Shown: positions 9,722 through 19,716, numbered from the stretch's first letter. The stretch is DNA of 64,000 nt from Oceanobacillus halotolerans (GCF_010993955.1 NZ_WIXL01000002.1:248001-312000), one strand, 5' to 3'. The notes: a model not told the origin generated them from the letters alone. Program-made: numbers and translations.

Positions 9722-10109
9722 AAAGGAATAGGTGAAGTAGTTTGGGGCCAAAAAGAAAAATCCCAATAAAAATTGCTGTAATTGCTGCTAGTAAAACACT
9801 AGCAGCAGAAATATCTTTTATAAATTTTGCGATTGGATGTATCTCTGGTTTAAGATAATCAATTAATTTTTCAATTGCGGTATTGACAATCTCTACAATC
9901 AGTACAAGACCTATTGCAAATACAAGTAATGCCCACTCAAGTCTGGTTATCCCCGTATAGAATCCAGTTATGACTGCTAGAGTGGCCATTATTAAGTGAA
10001 CTTGAAAATTACGTTCCGTTTTGGACATGGTTATAAGTCCTTCGATGGCATAGGAAAAACCAAAGCCTTTTTTTGTTTTTTTATCTTTATCGTTCAATGC
10101 CAAATTCAC
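9720..10109 (-). CDS. dgkA: Undecaprenol/diacylglycerol kinase family (DgkA)
   Basis: Small integral-membrane kinase; in Gram-positive bacteria the family phosphorylates undecaprenol to the carrier lipid used in wall synthesis. The 129 residues include about three membrane segments. The catalytic signature EIVNTAIEKLIDY lies near residues 73-85, with GFGFSYAIEGL at the N-terminus. It overlaps the ybeY 3' end by 23 bases, which suggests translational coupling. Confidence 0.95.
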   Translation of the reverse strand: MNLALNDKDKKTKKGFGFSYAIEGLITMSKTERNFQVHLIMATLAVITGFYTGITRLEWALLVFAIGLVLIVEIVNTAIEKLIDYLKPEIHPIAKFIKDISAASVLLAAITAIFIGIFLFGPKLLHLFL

Positions 10110-10551
10110 CTAAAATCGTTTCTTGTTTTTGAAACATTTGTTTTTCTTCATCCTCTGTCATATGGTCATAACCGAGTAAATGTAGAAAACCATGTACCGC
10201 TAAAAAAGCTAATTCCCTCTTAAAGCTATGACCATAATCGGTTGCCTGTTCCTTTGCTTTTTCAACAGAAATAATAATATCCCCTAAAGCTACTGGTATT
10301 TCCGCACCTTTAATGGTTACTTCTTCCTCAACCTGTTCCTCCAATGCAAATGAAATGACATCTGTTGGTTTATCCTTCCCGCGATAATCCCGGTTAATTG
10401 TTTGGATTTCATTATTGGTTACAAGTGTAACAGACAGCTCTGCATTAGATGAAACATCCTCTTTTTCAGCTGTAAAGTGTAATACACGTTTTAGTAAATC
10501 AACGTAATCAGACTCTATCGTGTTTGTTTGATCATGAAAATCGACATTCAT
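10087..10551 (-). CDS. ybeY: Endoribonuclease YbeY (rRNA maturation factor)
   Basis: Metal-dependent endoribonuclease involved in 16S rRNA 3' maturation and ribosome quality control. The catalytic zinc motif HGFLHLLGYDH is near the C-terminus (about 126-136), preceded by KPTDVISFA. Length is 154 residues. The gene starts where pgpH stops and overlaps dgkA, placing it within a tight phoH-pgpH-ybeY-dgkA run. Confidence 0.97.
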   Translation of the reverse strand: MNVDFHDQTNTIESDYVDLLKRVLHFTAEKEDVSSNAELSVTLVTNNEIQTINRDYRGKDKPTDVISFALEEQVEEEVTIKGAEIPVALGDIIISVEKAKEQATDYGHSFKRELAFLAVHGFLHLLGYDHMTEDEEKQMFQKQETILGEFGIER

Positions 10552-12692
10552 TAGTTTGCCTCCTTGGCAGGATACTGAATTCGTGAATGGAATATACCCT
10601 TTAATGTTTCACAGACAGCTACTTGTATGTTTTTTATCTCCATTAATGTTAATGGACTTTCATCCAATTGGCCATCCATTAACCGATCATTCACAATAGA
10701 TGAAACAATTTCCTCTATTTTCTCTTCTGTTGGCTCTTGTAATGATCTTACTGCAGCCTCAATTGAATCGCAAATACATACAATAGCTGCTTCTTTTGTT
10801 TGAGGCTTTGGTCCTGGATAGCGATAATCTGATTCTTTCACGTTTGGATTAGTTTCTTTCTCTTTATAATAAAAATACTTTAACAATGTTTTTCCATGGT
10901 GCTCCTCTGCTATATCAATAATTTCCTGTGGTAATTTGTATTTTCGTAACATGTCAGCTCCATCATAAGGATGGGCAATAATAATTTCAGCACTTTGACT
11001 TGGTGCCATTACATCATGTGGGTTTTTTATTGCCATTTGATTTTCAATAAAATATTGTGGTCTTACCGTCTTCCCAATATCATGATAATAAGCTCCTACT
11101 CTTGCTAATAACCCATTTGCCCCAATTGCCTCACAGGCTGTTTCACTTAAATTCGCTACCATTACAGAGTGATGATAAGTTCCAGGTGCTTCCGTTAATA
11201 TTTTTCGCAATAAAGGTTGGTTAGGGTTAGATAATGAAAGTAATTTAATATCAGATAGAATTCCTAAACCTGTTTCAAAAAAAGGCAATAATCCAATTGT
11301 TAATACGGCCGAAAGAAAAGCCGCAGCAAGAGCAAAGCCAGAGTGAATTAAGGCATCAATCCACGTATATTTCTCAAAAGATAAGAATATAAATAGTAGT
11401 ACGGTTAATATATTAGCAATTGACATGCCTATCCCAGATCGGACAATTGATAATCTATCTCTCACATTTCTAAGGAAAATAATTCCTGCAATTTGTGAGA
11501 AGAAGAAATAAATCCCTGCTTCTATATTAAAAGCTTCTGGTATAGCTTCATTAAAAATAATGCTTCCTAAAATAGCATATAGACTAGCTAATACAATGGC
11601 TAGACGCTCATGGATTAATTGTTTTAAAAGTAATGCACCTGTTGCTGCTGGTACAACGAAAAAGAGTTGATTAACTTGTGTTGTGTATAGGCTAACAATT
11701 TTCATCAATGAGATGACGACAAAACTGATTAATAAAATAGCTATTACTTTCCGTTTATCTAGTTGTTTTTTCTTAGCCAATCGCATAATCTCATACCCGA
11801 TAACACTAGTGGTCAATCCAATCAATAACAGTAAGCCAATAATCGGAAACACATTTCGCTCGGTATTGAGTAAGCCTACTAACTCTAACTTTTCATATAC
11901 TTCATTCGTAATAGTTTGACCTTCTCGAATAATTACCTCTCCAGCACGTATGAGGACTGGATCTACATTACTTGCTGCTTCTTTACGAGCATCCATTGTT
12001 TTTTCCACATCAAAAAAGGAGTTTTCGACAATTGCAAATTCACTTAATTCCGTTAAAGATTCTTTTATGTTTGGATCTAGAGTTGAATATTTAATTTGCT
12101 GTTGTACATTATTTCGCGCACTTTCGATATTTTCCGTTCGAACTCCATTTTCAAAGACAGTCGTTAATGACGATAGTAATAATTCTTTTCCTTCTTCTCG
12201 CTCACTTTCTGTTGAGCCCAATAGTTGATAAAATACACCATCATTAACGTTATCTGTTATTTCTTCTGACAACATCTCCTTCAATAATTCTACTTTATCT
12301 TGATTAGAGAGGCTTTCTATATCCTCTTTTTGTAGGTTATCTTCATTTATTATATCTTCATTTTCCATTGTATTGATGGCATCGAATACTTCACTAACAT
12401 ATTCAATTTGTTCTGTCGTAATCTCCTCAGATATAGTAAATCGATCCTCTACAGCTTGAACCGTTTCCCTTGTTTTTCGCTCTGTTTCCTGTTCATTTTC
12501 AATGGTAATTGGGGAATAAATCGTTTCCTTTGCACTAGTAAAGCGTTCAATCTCATAGGTTTCTGTTGATACATTGTTCATGGTGACTAGAAAGAAAAAA
12601 ATACCTAGAACAATAACTGGTATCCATATAAAAAATTTACTAAATTCACGGTCTCTGATCCAATTTCTAACGTTTCTTATGTATTTTTTCAT
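10551..12692 (-). CDS. pgpH: 7TM-HD cyclic-di-AMP phosphodiesterase PgpH (YqfF)
   Basis: Membrane phosphodiesterase of the 7TMR-HD family; homologues hydrolyse cyclic di-AMP, which controls potassium and osmotic balance. One N-terminal membrane segment (about 20-38) precedes a large extracellular domain. About seven membrane helices follow (about 280-475), then a cytoplasmic HD domain with HHSVMVANL and the HD pair in YYHDIGK. Length is 713 residues. It sits between phoH and ybeY. Confidence 0.94.
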   Translation of the reverse strand: MKKYIRNVRNWIRDREFSKFFIWIPVIVLGIFFFLVTMNNVSTETYEIERFTSAKETIYSPITIENEQETERKTRETVQAVEDRFTISEEITTEQIEYVSEVFDAINTMENEDIINEDNLQKEDIESLSNQDKVELLKEMLSEEITDNVNDGVFYQLLGSTESEREEGKELLLSSLTTVFENGVRTENIESARNNVQQQIKYSTLDPNIKESLTELSEFAIVENSFFDVEKTMDARKEAASNVDPVLIRAGEVIIREGQTITNEVYEKLELVGLLNTERNVFPIIGLLLLIGLTTSVIGYEIMRLAKKKQLDKRKVIAILLISFVVISLMKIVSLYTTQVNQLFFVVPAATGALLLKQLIHERLAIVLASLYAILGSIIFNEAIPEAFNIEAGIYFFFSQIAGIIFLRNVRDRLSIVRSGIGMSIANILTVLLFIFLSFEKYTWIDALIHSGFALAAAFLSAVLTIGLLPFFETGLGILSDIKLLSLSNPNQPLLRKILTEAPGTYHHSVMVANLSETACEAIGANGLLARVGAYYHDIGKTVRPQYFIENQMAIKNPHDVMAPSQSAEIIIAHPYDGADMLRKYKLPQEIIDIAEEHHGKTLLKYFYYKEKETNPNVKESDYRYPGPKPQTKEAAIVCICDSIEAAVRSLQEPTEEKIEEIVSSIVNDRLMDGQLDESPLTLMEIKNIQVAVCETLKGIFHSRIQYPAKEAN

Positions 12693-12728
12693 TCGTTTCC
12701 CCCCAAAGAAAAGGCATATATATAGAAA

Positions 12729-12753
12729 TAAGACCCATCATCTTAGGGTCTTA
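12729..12753 (-). terminator. Weak hairpin between phoH and pgpH
   Basis: TAAGACCC (12729-12736) pairs perfectly with GGGTCTTA (12746-12753), and a T-rich TTTCTATATA follows on the minus strand. It may be a partial terminator or processing site, because pgpH probably still depends on upstream transcription. Confidence 0.45.
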
Positions 12754-12764
12754 CATAGGCATCG

Positions 12765-13727
12765 TTAATCATTTGTTTGTTCATAGGCATCAATTATTCG
12801 TTGAACTAGTGGATGGCGAACCACATCAGTTTGCGTCAAATAAATAAACGAGATTCCTTTTACAGATGCTAATCGTTTACTTGCAACGTGTAACCCTGAC
12901 GTTACACCTTTTGGTAAATCGACCTGTGTGATATCACCAGTAATAACCATTTTGGAACCAAATCCTAAACGTGTTAAAAACATCTTCATTTGTTCCGGTG
13001 TTGTATTTTGTGCTTCATCTAAAATGACAAAGGCATCATCAAGGGTTCTTCCACGCATGTATGCTAAAGGCGCAATTTCTATGGTGTCCCGCTCCGTTAA
13101 ACGAATGGTGTGTTCTGCACCTAATACATCATGTAATGCATCATATAAAGGTCTTAAATAAGGATCGACTTTCTCTTTTAAGTCACCTGGTAAAAAGCCT
13201 AAACTCTCACCAGCTTCAACAGCTGGTCGGGTTAAAATAATCCGTTTTACTTCTCCATTTTTTAATGCATGTACAGCCATGACCACTGCCAAATACGTTT
13301 TTCCTGTTCCAGCGGGTCCAATCCCAAAAACGAGATCATTTTCCTTAATAGCTGTAATATAATTTTTTTGTCCTAATGTTTTGACACGAATCGATTTGCC
13401 TTTTACATTCTTCGTAATTTCATCCTCAAATAAGGTTTCAAACTGGTTGATTTTCCCATCCTTTGCTAAATCAACTGCATATACAACATCACGTTCAGAA
13501 ATGGTTAATCCTTTGCGGACGACAGAAAGCAAGGTTAGCAAGATGTCTTGAACAAGTACAATATCTTCTTCTGAACCAGATACACGAACCTGTTCTCCTC
13601 TGGTGACAATCGAGACCTGTAATTGTTCTTCAAGCTGTTTTAAGTGTTTATCATTTGTTCCAAATAAAGTCAGTGCTTCATTTGGATTTGTTAATTGCAA
13701 ATCAATGACACTTAGGTTTTCTGACAT
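12765..13727 (-). CDS. phoH: PhoH family ATPase
   Basis: Cytoplasmic P-loop ATPase related to the N-terminal part of superfamily I helicases; the cellular role is unsettled, possibly in RNA metabolism. Walker A is GPAGTGKTYLA (about 135-145) and Walker B is VILDEAQN. A KH-like N-terminal region precedes them. I start at ATG 13727 (AGGAG seven bases upstream), not at TTG 13733, giving 320 residues. It directly follows yqfD. Confidence 0.93.
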   Translation of the reverse strand: MSENLSVIDLQLTNPNEALTLFGTNDKHLKQLEEQLQVSIVTRGEQVRVSGSEEDIVLVQDILLTLLSVVRKGLTISERDVVYAVDLAKDGKINQFETLFEDEITKNVKGKSIRVKTLGQKNYITAIKENDLVFGIGPAGTGKTYLAVVMAVHALKNGEVKRIILTRPAVEAGESLGFLPGDLKEKVDPYLRPLYDALHDVLGAEHTIRLTERDTIEIAPLAYMRGRTLDDAFVILDEAQNTTPEQMKMFLTRLGFGSKMVITGDITQVDLPKGVTSGLHVASKRLASVKGISFIYLTQTDVVRHPLVQRIIDAYEQTND

Positions 13728-13729
13728 AA

Positions 13730-14965
13730 TCAATCTCCTTGATTTATAGGCTCTTCTTTTACAATATCTTCTTCTACAGTAATATACAACGTTAATTTAA
13801 CTTTACCATTCTCCGTAGTTTCATGCAAAACTTTTTCAGAAATTATTTCTGCTTTTGGACCTAAGTGAAGTTGCAATTCTTGTTTAGCCTGTTTAATCCC
13901 ATAATCGATTGCCTCTTCTTTCGTTCTTTCCACTTCATGGTATTCCTTTTCGCTTAATGTAGTGGTAACAAATTTAATAGGCAATTCCCATGTAAGAAAA
14001 TGGATTGGTTGTTCATATTTTTCGCGATGTATTTGATCATATTCAGGTGACTTAAATCCCCAAATCGGAAATTCGATGTTCCCAATCCTTATGGCATATT
14101 TTTTTTCTTTATTTCCAGTTAACGTCTCATTATTCGTACTTAATGGAACTTCTACATTTGTCTCATACCATGTTTTAGCAGTGATGTCGCCTTCTGCAGC
14201 AATCAACTCCACTTCTTCCTCATCTTTTTCATCATCATTTTCTTCTTCCCCTTCAGATGCTTGTCCAGATGGTATTTCGCCAGATACTAATACGTCACCT
14301 GGTTCTACATAATCATTAACTTGTACTTTAGGAACACCTTTTGACACATACATTTCTTGAATAACACCTTTTTTTGTTGCAACCAGGTTACGCGGACCAT
14401 CCACCTCTTCTTCTTCTACTACTACTTTTTCGACACCTTCTAACATATAAGTTGTCCCTTTTTTATGAACACCAACCCATAAAAGTTCAGGTACATCGTT
14501 TAACAACCTCTGTTGAATAACACTTGGTGAGTCAATTGTGAAAGACCATGAGCCACGATGCACACCATATTGTTCTAATTGATTAGTTATTTTCTCTTCT
14601 AAATCGTTTGGAACGCCAGTAATCTTTACTTCCCAAACAATATTAGATAAAAAAACAATTAATAATAGGCTTAAACACAATCCAAGTAAAAGTGGTTTTT
14701 TTTGAAAAAACTGATTAATGAGAAATGGATACCCTTTTCGACCTATAAAACGCAACTTATAGTCGTTTGTTTCTCGTTTAATCTGCTTTAAGTATTTCAC
14801 ATCCCCTAATGCAACATTTCCTGAACAAGTGTTATTTGTTTCTTTTTTTATATCCCAAACTGCAATTCCTCTATTCGTACACGCTTGGAAAAACCGCTCT
14901 GGTCGTTCCCCTTTTACTAATACTTTTACATATCCTCTCAAATAAGACCCTTGTATACGTTTCAT
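13730..14965 (-). CDS. yqfD: Sporulation protein YqfD
   Basis: Member of the YqfD/stage IV sporulation family, produced in the mother cell in B. subtilis and needed for efficient sporulation. A short cytoplasmic N-terminal domain is followed by a membrane segment (about 88-108) and a large external domain. An acidic stretch rich in Glu/Asp lies near 235-255. Length is 411 residues. It starts nine bases after yqfC ends. Confidence 0.9.
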   Translation of the reverse strand: MKRIQGSYLRGYVKVLVKGERPERFFQACTNRGIAVWDIKKETNNTCSGNVALGDVKYLKQIKRETNDYKLRFIGRKGYPFLINQFFQKKPLLLGLCLSLLLIVFLSNIVWEVKITGVPNDLEEKITNQLEQYGVHRGSWSFTIDSPSVIQQRLLNDVPELLWVGVHKKGTTYMLEGVEKVVVEEEEVDGPRNLVATKKGVIQEMYVSKGVPKVQVNDYVEPGDVLVSGEIPSGQASEGEEENDDEKDEEEVELIAAEGDITAKTWYETNVEVPLSTNNETLTGNKEKKYAIRIGNIEFPIWGFKSPEYDQIHREKYEQPIHFLTWELPIKFVTTTLSEKEYHEVERTKEEAIDYGIKQAKQELQLHLGPKAEIISEKVLHETTENGKVKLTLYITVEEDIVKEEPINQGD

Positions 14966-14974
14966 TTTCCCCTC

Positions 14975-15265
14975 CTACTCTTGAATATCCGGCAAGAATT
15001 TTATATCTGAAATATGACCTTCTAATAAAATTTCTTCAGGTAACATCATCTTTAAAACGAAGGAAGACCCTTTGATTTGAATGTAGCCTTTATTTGCTTT
15101 TAGCGTTAATTCATTATCTGAGTAGACCGCTATCCCCTTATGATTTTCTATGTATACATGTAATTGTCCTATCACCGTAATTCTGGGTAGTTCCAACATC
15201 ACATCAGAAGGAAGTGCTAAGTAGTTAATTAACCATGATTTAATACGATGTTGCCAATTTTTCAA
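14975..15265 (-). CDS. yqfC: Sporulation protein YqfC
   Basis: A 96-residue protein of the YabP/YqfC family, made under mother-cell control during sporulation in B. subtilis. The core LPSDVMLELPRITVIGQLHV and the later MLPEEILLEG match the family. Translation starts at TTG 15265, supported by AGGGGG seven bases upstream. A SigE-like -10 (CATAATTAT) lies upstream near 15290, but I could not find a clear -35. Confidence 0.93.
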   Translation of the reverse strand: MKNWQHRIKSWLINYLALPSDVMLELPRITVIGQLHVYIENHKGIAVYSDNELTLKANKGYIQIKGSSFVLKMMLPEEILLEGHISDIKFLPDIQE

Positions 15266-15318
15266 GGCGCAACCCCCTCTCTACATCATAATTATGACGC
15301 AATAGAGAAGATAAGAAC

Positions 15319-15351
15319 AAAAAACCACCAACAATTTATATTGTTGGTGGT
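15319..15351 (-). terminator. Terminator of the nfeD-floA operon
   Basis: A perfect 11-bp stem (ACCACCAACAA, 15324-15334, with 15341-15351) has a six-base loop and is followed by TTTTTT on the minus strand. It separates the floA operon from the sporulation genes yqfC-yqfD. Confidence 0.9.
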
Positions 15352-15361
15352 CACAAAATCG

Positions 15362-15901
15362 CTATTTATTTCGTTCATGGATAATGCTTTGATATGGCTT
15401 TCTTGACCTAGGGGGTCCAAGTACTTCGGCCATAACAATACCATTTACCAATCCCTTTTTCGTTAAATTGTGTTTTATTTGCTGCTTTAATTGAAATTGT
15501 TCTTCTGTTAATTGTTGTTTTTGTCTTTTATCCTCGTTTGTCTGCATTATATCTTGTATTGCTTCATTTTGTACTTTTTCATCTAAGTCTTGTTTACCTT
15601 CTGTTTGGATTTGATCTGCTAACCGCTTCATTTGATCTTCTCTTTGTTGTTCAATAGAAGTGCTTTGAATCTGGCGTGATGAATCAACTGGAGAAGAGTC
15701 TACTTTTTTTGCTTGAGTAGGTCCACTCGGTGTTCTTGATGGTCTTGGTTGACGTGTTGGACTTGGCCGCTGTTGTCTAGGTCTTTGCTCTTGTTTTTTA
15801 TTACCTTTAGCAGCATTGTCACGCAAGAATCCTAATAAACCAGCAATAATCACAATAATGATGAAAAAGTTACTAAAAATTGCTTCTAGGAGACCTTGCA
15901 T
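15362..15901 (-). CDS. Unknown membrane-anchored protein of the floA operon
   Basis: I do not recognise this 179-residue protein by function. It has one N-terminal membrane segment (about 11-26). A basic Pro/Arg/Gln-rich linker (about 35-65) leads into a Gln/Glu/Lys-rich, probably coiled-coil stretch (about 80-150). The compact C-terminal motif GIVMAEVLGPPRSRKPY looks conserved rather than random. It lies 30 bases after floA and just before the operon terminator, so it may act with the flotillin at the membrane. B. subtilis has a different small gene (yqfB) here. Confidence 0.8.
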   Translation of the reverse strand: MQGLLEAIFSNFFIIIVIIAGLLGFLRDNAAKGNKKQEQRPRQQRPSPTRQPRPSRTPSGPTQAKKVDSSPVDSSRQIQSTSIEQQREDQMKRLADQIQTEGKQDLDEKVQNEAIQDIMQTNEDKRQKQQLTEEQFQLKQQIKHNLTKKGLVNGIVMAEVLGPPRSRKPYQSIIHERNK

Positions 15902-15931
15902 GAAAACCCTCCTCTTGCAGGAGATTTAAAA

Positions 15932-16924
15932 TTACTGTTCATTTTCATCATTCTCATCTTTCGTTAATTTTCCGATTGTGTCACGCATATCGGTATCGGC
16001 ATTTATATTTTGGTAATTCATATAATCCATTACACCCATGTTTCCTGAACGTAATGCTTCTGATAGAGCTCGTGGAACATCTGCTTCTGCTTCCACAACT
16101 TTTGCACGCATTTCCTGCACACGTGCAACCATTTCTTGCTCTTGGGCAACAGCCATTGCACGTCTTTCTTCTGCTTTAGCCTGTGCAATATTTTTATCTG
16201 CCTCAGCTTGGTCAGTTTGTAAAATAGCACCAATGTTCTTGCCGATATCAACATCTGCAATATCGATGGACAAAATTTCAAAAGCAGTACCTGCATCTAA
16301 ACCACTATTCAATACATTATGGGAAATGGAATCTGGATTCTCCAGCACTTTTGTGTGTGCATTTGAACTACCAATTGTACTTACGACACCTTCACCTACA
16401 CGGGCAATAACCGTATCCTCACCAGCACCCCCGACTAAGCGGTCAATATTTGCGCGCACGGTGATTCTAGCTTTCGCTTTTACTTCAATTCCATCCATGG
16501 CAATACCAGCGATAAACGGTGTTTCAATAACCTTTGGATTAACGCTCATCTGTACTGCCTCTAAAACATCACGGCCTGCTAAATCAATTGCTGCACAACG
16601 TTCAAATGATAGCTCGATATTGGCACGGTGAGCTGCAATCAATGCATTAACTACACGGTCCACATTACCACCAGCTAAATAGTGACTCTCTAGTTGATTG
16701 GTTGTTACATTTAAACCAGCTTTATGCGCCTTAATTAGCGGATTGATCACACGTGATGGTACAACCCGACGTAAGCGCATTCCAACTAAAGTAAAGATAC
16801 CGACTTTCACACCAGCAGCTAATGCGCTAATCCATAGCATGACAGGTATAAACGTAAATAAGACTGCAACTGCAATTATAATAACTGCAATAACAATAAT
16901 TGGTGTTAACTCTTGAATACTCAT
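15932..16924 (-). CDS. floA: Flotillin-like protein FloA
   Basis: Scaffold protein of bacterial lipid microdomains, linked to membrane fluidity, signalling and secretion. An N-terminal hydrophobic hairpin (about 7-48) anchors it. An SPFH-type domain and an Ala/Glu-rich coiled coil (about 230-290) follow. The 330-residue length is typical. The ATG follows GGAGG and lies 12 bases after nfeD, the usual NfeD-flotillin pairing. Confidence 0.96.
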   Translation of the reverse strand: MSIQELTPIIVIAVIIIAVAVLFTFIPVMLWISALAAGVKVGIFTLVGMRLRRVVPSRVINPLIKAHKAGLNVTTNQLESHYLAGGNVDRVVNALIAAHRANIELSFERCAAIDLAGRDVLEAVQMSVNPKVIETPFIAGIAMDGIEVKAKARITVRANIDRLVGGAGEDTVIARVGEGVVSTIGSSNAHTKVLENPDSISHNVLNSGLDAGTAFEILSIDIADVDIGKNIGAILQTDQAEADKNIAQAKAEERRAMAVAQEQEMVARVQEMRAKVVEAEADVPRALSEALRSGNMGVMDYMNYQNINADTDMRDTIGKLTKDENDENEQ

Positions 16925-16936
16925 ATGTAATTCCTC

Positions 16937-18283
16937 CTATTCATCTTTGTTAACTATTTCGCGAACAACAATACGAACTCCTTCAACTTTAACAATTTTC
17001 ACTGGTTTATTAAGTGCAATAAATCCCCCCTCTGATATAACATCTAATCGCTCATTGTCAAATATTGCAGTACCAGATGGCCTTAATGGGGTCACGGTCG
17101 TACCTTCCAAACCAATTAATTCTAAACGATTTTCAGAAGACACATAGCCTAGTTCGGTTGTTGTTTGGTCCTTTAAAATAATATGTCGAAAAAAACCTTT
17201 TTCCATACCAATTGTTTTAAATAAAACAACCGAGGCTACTACTGCTACAATAAATGCGATAGCAATACTCATAGACATATGGCCAATATCATATCCAGAC
17301 ATAATAAGGGATGCGATGACAGCCCCAATACCTATCAGTCCGATAATCCCACCTGGTACAAAAAACTCGGCGATAATCAGTACAATGCCTACAATCAGTA
17401 GAACAATAGCTTCCATTCCAGCTAATCCTGCAACAATATGTCCATAGAAAAATAAAATTAATGAAACAATTCCCATGATACCTGGAATTCCAAATCCTGG
17501 GGAATATAACTCAACAATCAATCCCAGACTTGCTACTGACAACAATATCGGGATAACGACAGGGTTTGTTAAAAAACGCGCAATTTCTTCTGACAAGGTC
17601 GTTTCTGTCTCCACCACTGTCGCATTCGACAAGCCAAGTTGATCTAACAACTGTACACGATCTTCGACAATACCTTCTGCATAATCTACTTCAACTGCAG
17701 TATTTGGTCCTAATGTTAAAAATTCCCCTTCACCTGCACCGTATTCAGGAAGGTCGATACTTTCATCTGCCATTGCTTTAGCATAAAGTGGATCTCTTCC
17801 TTTCGATTCTGCAGCCGATTCCATTTGAGCTAACCAGGCAGATTGTGCCTTTTTATCTGCTGCCGTACCATCTTGATTAATGACCCCACTTGCGCCCATA
17901 CGAGCATGTGGTTTCATATAAATATGATCCGTATTTAAAGCGATATAGGAGCCCGCAGATAATGCCTCATTCACAATGTATGAAGTTGTTGTTATTTCTA
18001 AGTCTTGCAGTAATGTTCCAATTTGTCCAGCAGAATCTACTCTTCCACCGGGCGTATCAATTTCAAATATAATGTGGTCCGCACCTTCAGTTACCGCTTC
18101 TTCAGTGGTTCTGGAAAGAAATGCTTCTAAACCACGTTCAACCTCTTTTTCAATTGGTATTATGTATACTAATTTGCCACTACTATCCTCCTCTGCATTG
18201 AAAGAATGAAAAGGAATAAAGACAAGTAATGGTAAAAGGAAAACTAAACTAAATATCCATGTTATCAATCGCTTATACCTCAA
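16937..18283 (-). CDS. NfeD family membrane serine protease (YqeZ)
   Basis: Partner of the flotillin FloA. The 448-residue protein has a signal peptide (about 8-30), then a ClpP/SppA-like serine protease domain with DTPGGRVDSAG and the nucleophile motif ALSAGSYIA. Four to five membrane helices (about 238-360) precede a C-terminal OB-fold NfeD domain. It starts at TTG 18283, with AGGAGGTG five bases upstream. The NfeD-flotillin gene pair is widely conserved. Confidence 0.93.
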   Translation of the reverse strand: MRYKRLITWIFSLVFLLPLLVFIPFHSFNAEEDSSGKLVYIIPIEKEVERGLEAFLSRTTEEAVTEGADHIIFEIDTPGGRVDSAGQIGTLLQDLEITTTSYIVNEALSAGSYIALNTDHIYMKPHARMGASGVINQDGTAADKKAQSAWLAQMESAAESKGRDPLYAKAMADESIDLPEYGAGEGEFLTLGPNTAVEVDYAEGIVEDRVQLLDQLGLSNATVVETETTLSEEIARFLTNPVVIPILLSVASLGLIVELYSPGFGIPGIMGIVSLILFFYGHIVAGLAGMEAIVLLIVGIVLIIAEFFVPGGIIGLIGIGAVIASLIMSGYDIGHMSMSIAIAFIVAVVASVVLFKTIGMEKGFFRHIILKDQTTTELGYVSSENRLELIGLEGTTVTPLRPSGTAIFDNERLDVISEGGFIALNKPVKIVKVEGVRIVVREIVNKDE

Positions 18284-18402
18284 GATGACACCTCCTTAAC
18301 GTTGTATTTGTATATACGTGCCATATTATAAAAAGTTTCATTTTATTATAACCTATTTCTACTATGTGTATCATTTCAGGGACTGAAAAACTTATTTTTA
18401 GA

Positions 18403-19010
18403 GGGCTTTTCGCATACTTTGTTGTTTTCTACGACACATAATGTATATTATATGCAGTAGTTTTATCTAAAAAACCGCTACGGAAATACACTTCGCTTTC
18501 CGCGGGCGGCTGTTGAGCCTCCTCGTGCTACGCACTCCGGGGTCTCACCTATGCCTCTTCTCCCGCAGGAGTCTCCGTGTATTTCCTTCGCTAAAGTGAG
18601 CTGTCCTAATTTTAATCATTTTTATTGACAATGCACAATTGATCCAAGCGAGTAATAGACACATTGGATTATAGTGTCTTATTCCTTGTATAGAAAGCTG
18701 TTCGAAGCTGCGGAAAATGCGAGACTCCTACGGAAAAGGAACAGTCTGAAGACCCCGCAGCGAGCGTACTTTGCTCGCGAGGAGGCTGAAGCGTTCCCCG
18801 AGGGAAAGAAAACACTGTGAAAACGACCGCTGGGAGTTTGAACAGATGTTGCCCTTGTGCCCATGGTGAAAGCGAGTGTTTTTCCGCTGCGGTGGTTGAG
18901 CACTCATCCTATAAATGATGATAAAGATGCATGTCAAAGTTACTGCGTATAATATATCTTATATGCATGACGTTTCATACCTGAAAGCAACAATCTTTTA
19001 GAAAAAAGCC
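18403..19010. repeat. MITE-like repeat R1, long copy
   Basis: It fills most of the gap between nfeD and yqeY. GGCTTTT on the left and CAATCTTTTAGAAAAAAGCC on the right are the inverted ends. Inside, a left half (about 18476-18600, with CGCTTTCCGCGGGCGG and CCCGCAGGAGTC) and a right half (about 18700-18895, with CTCCTACGGAAA and GAGGAGGCTGA) are themselves roughly inverted. AT-rich palindromes such as ATAATGTATATTATATGCA lie near both ends. No transposase is encoded, and the ORFs inside look like chance. Confidence 0.75.
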
Positions 19011-19015
19011 TTTTT

Positions 19016-19052
19016 AAAAACCCTTGTCATACTATAGTTGACAAGGGTTTTT
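19016..19052 (-). terminator. Terminator of rpsU-yqeY
   Basis: AAAAACCCTTGTCA pairs with TGACAAGGGTTTTT (14 bp, loop about 9 bases). T-runs flank the stem on both strands. It lies just after the yqeY stop and abuts the repeat to its left. Confidence 0.88.
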
Positions 19053-19074
19053 GTTAAACTTATCTTTTATGGAG

Positions 19075-19524
19075 TTATGAATTTAAGTGCTTTTGCACTA
19101 GTTGATTAATTTTGGCGCCGTCTGTCTTCCCTTTTACTTTTGGCATAATCGCACTCATAACTTTACCCATTTCTTTTTTCGATGTCGCATTCACTTCATG
19201 AATCGTTGTTTTTACTATATCCTCAAGTTCATCATTTGTTAGCTGTTTTGGCATATATTCTTGTAAAATAGTGATCTCCTGAGTTAACTTTTCTACAAGA
19301 TCATCGCGTCCAGCTGATTTGAATTCTTGGAGGGAATCTTTTCTTTGTTTCAACTCTCTAGACAAAATGGTTAATTCTTCGTCTTCTGAAAGTTCGTCTT
19401 TACCAAGATTAATCGATTCATTTTGAACAGAAGCTTTAATCATTCGAATAACACTAAGGGTATCTTTATCTTTATTCTTCATTGCTTGTTTCATATCGTT
19501 ATTAAGTTTATTAATTAATGACAT
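19075..19524 (-). CDS. yqeY: GatB/YqeY domain protein
   Basis: Cytoplasmic 149-residue protein with the helical tail domain shared with the GatB subunit of tRNA amidotransferase. It may bind tRNA, but its function is unproven. The core includes [20 protein letters not shown] and the C-terminal [18 protein letters not shown]. It lies 18 bases downstream of rpsU, the conserved Firmicutes pairing. Confidence 0.93.
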   Translation of the reverse strand: MSLINKLNNDMKQAMKNKDKDTLSVIRMIKASVQNESINLGKDELSEDEELTILSRELKQRKDSLQEFKSAGRDDLVEKLTQEITILQEYMPKQLTNDELEDIVKTTIHEVNATSKKEMGKVMSAIMPKVKGKTDGAKINQLVQKHLNS

Positions 19525-19542
19525 CTACCTGCACCCTCTTTG

Positions 19543-19716
19543 TTATTTACGTTTTCTAGCAGCTTCTGATTTTTTCTTACGACGAACGCTTGGTTTTTCA
19601 TAATATTCACGCTTACGATATTCAGACAATGTACCACTTTTTGATACACTACGCTTAAAGCGACGAAGAGCATCCTCAAGAGACTCGTTTTTACGAACGC
19701 GAGTTGTATTTGACAT
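19543..19716 (-). CDS. rpsU: 30S ribosomal protein S21
   Basis: A 57-residue basic protein of the small subunit, involved near the 16S 3' end during initiation. It begins [20 protein letters not shown] and ends [12 protein letters not shown] 19716 is preceded by GGAGGGAGGG. A strong SigA-type promoter lies about 70 bases upstream. Confidence 0.97.
   Translation of the reverse strand: MSNTTRVRKNESLEDALRRFKRSVSKSGTLSEYRKREYYEKPSVRRKKKSEAARKRK

Noticed and set aside
16030-16631. Long frames on both strands within floA (88 codons minus, 197 codons plus)
   Set aside because: They are shadows of the Ala/Glu-rich coiled-coil coding sequence of floA, which has the family match and the ribosome-binding site.
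18679-18937. Minus-strand ORFs of 69-74 codons
   Set aside because: They lie wholly in the R1 repeat, overlap each other in different frames, have no convincing ribosome-binding site and resemble no protein family.
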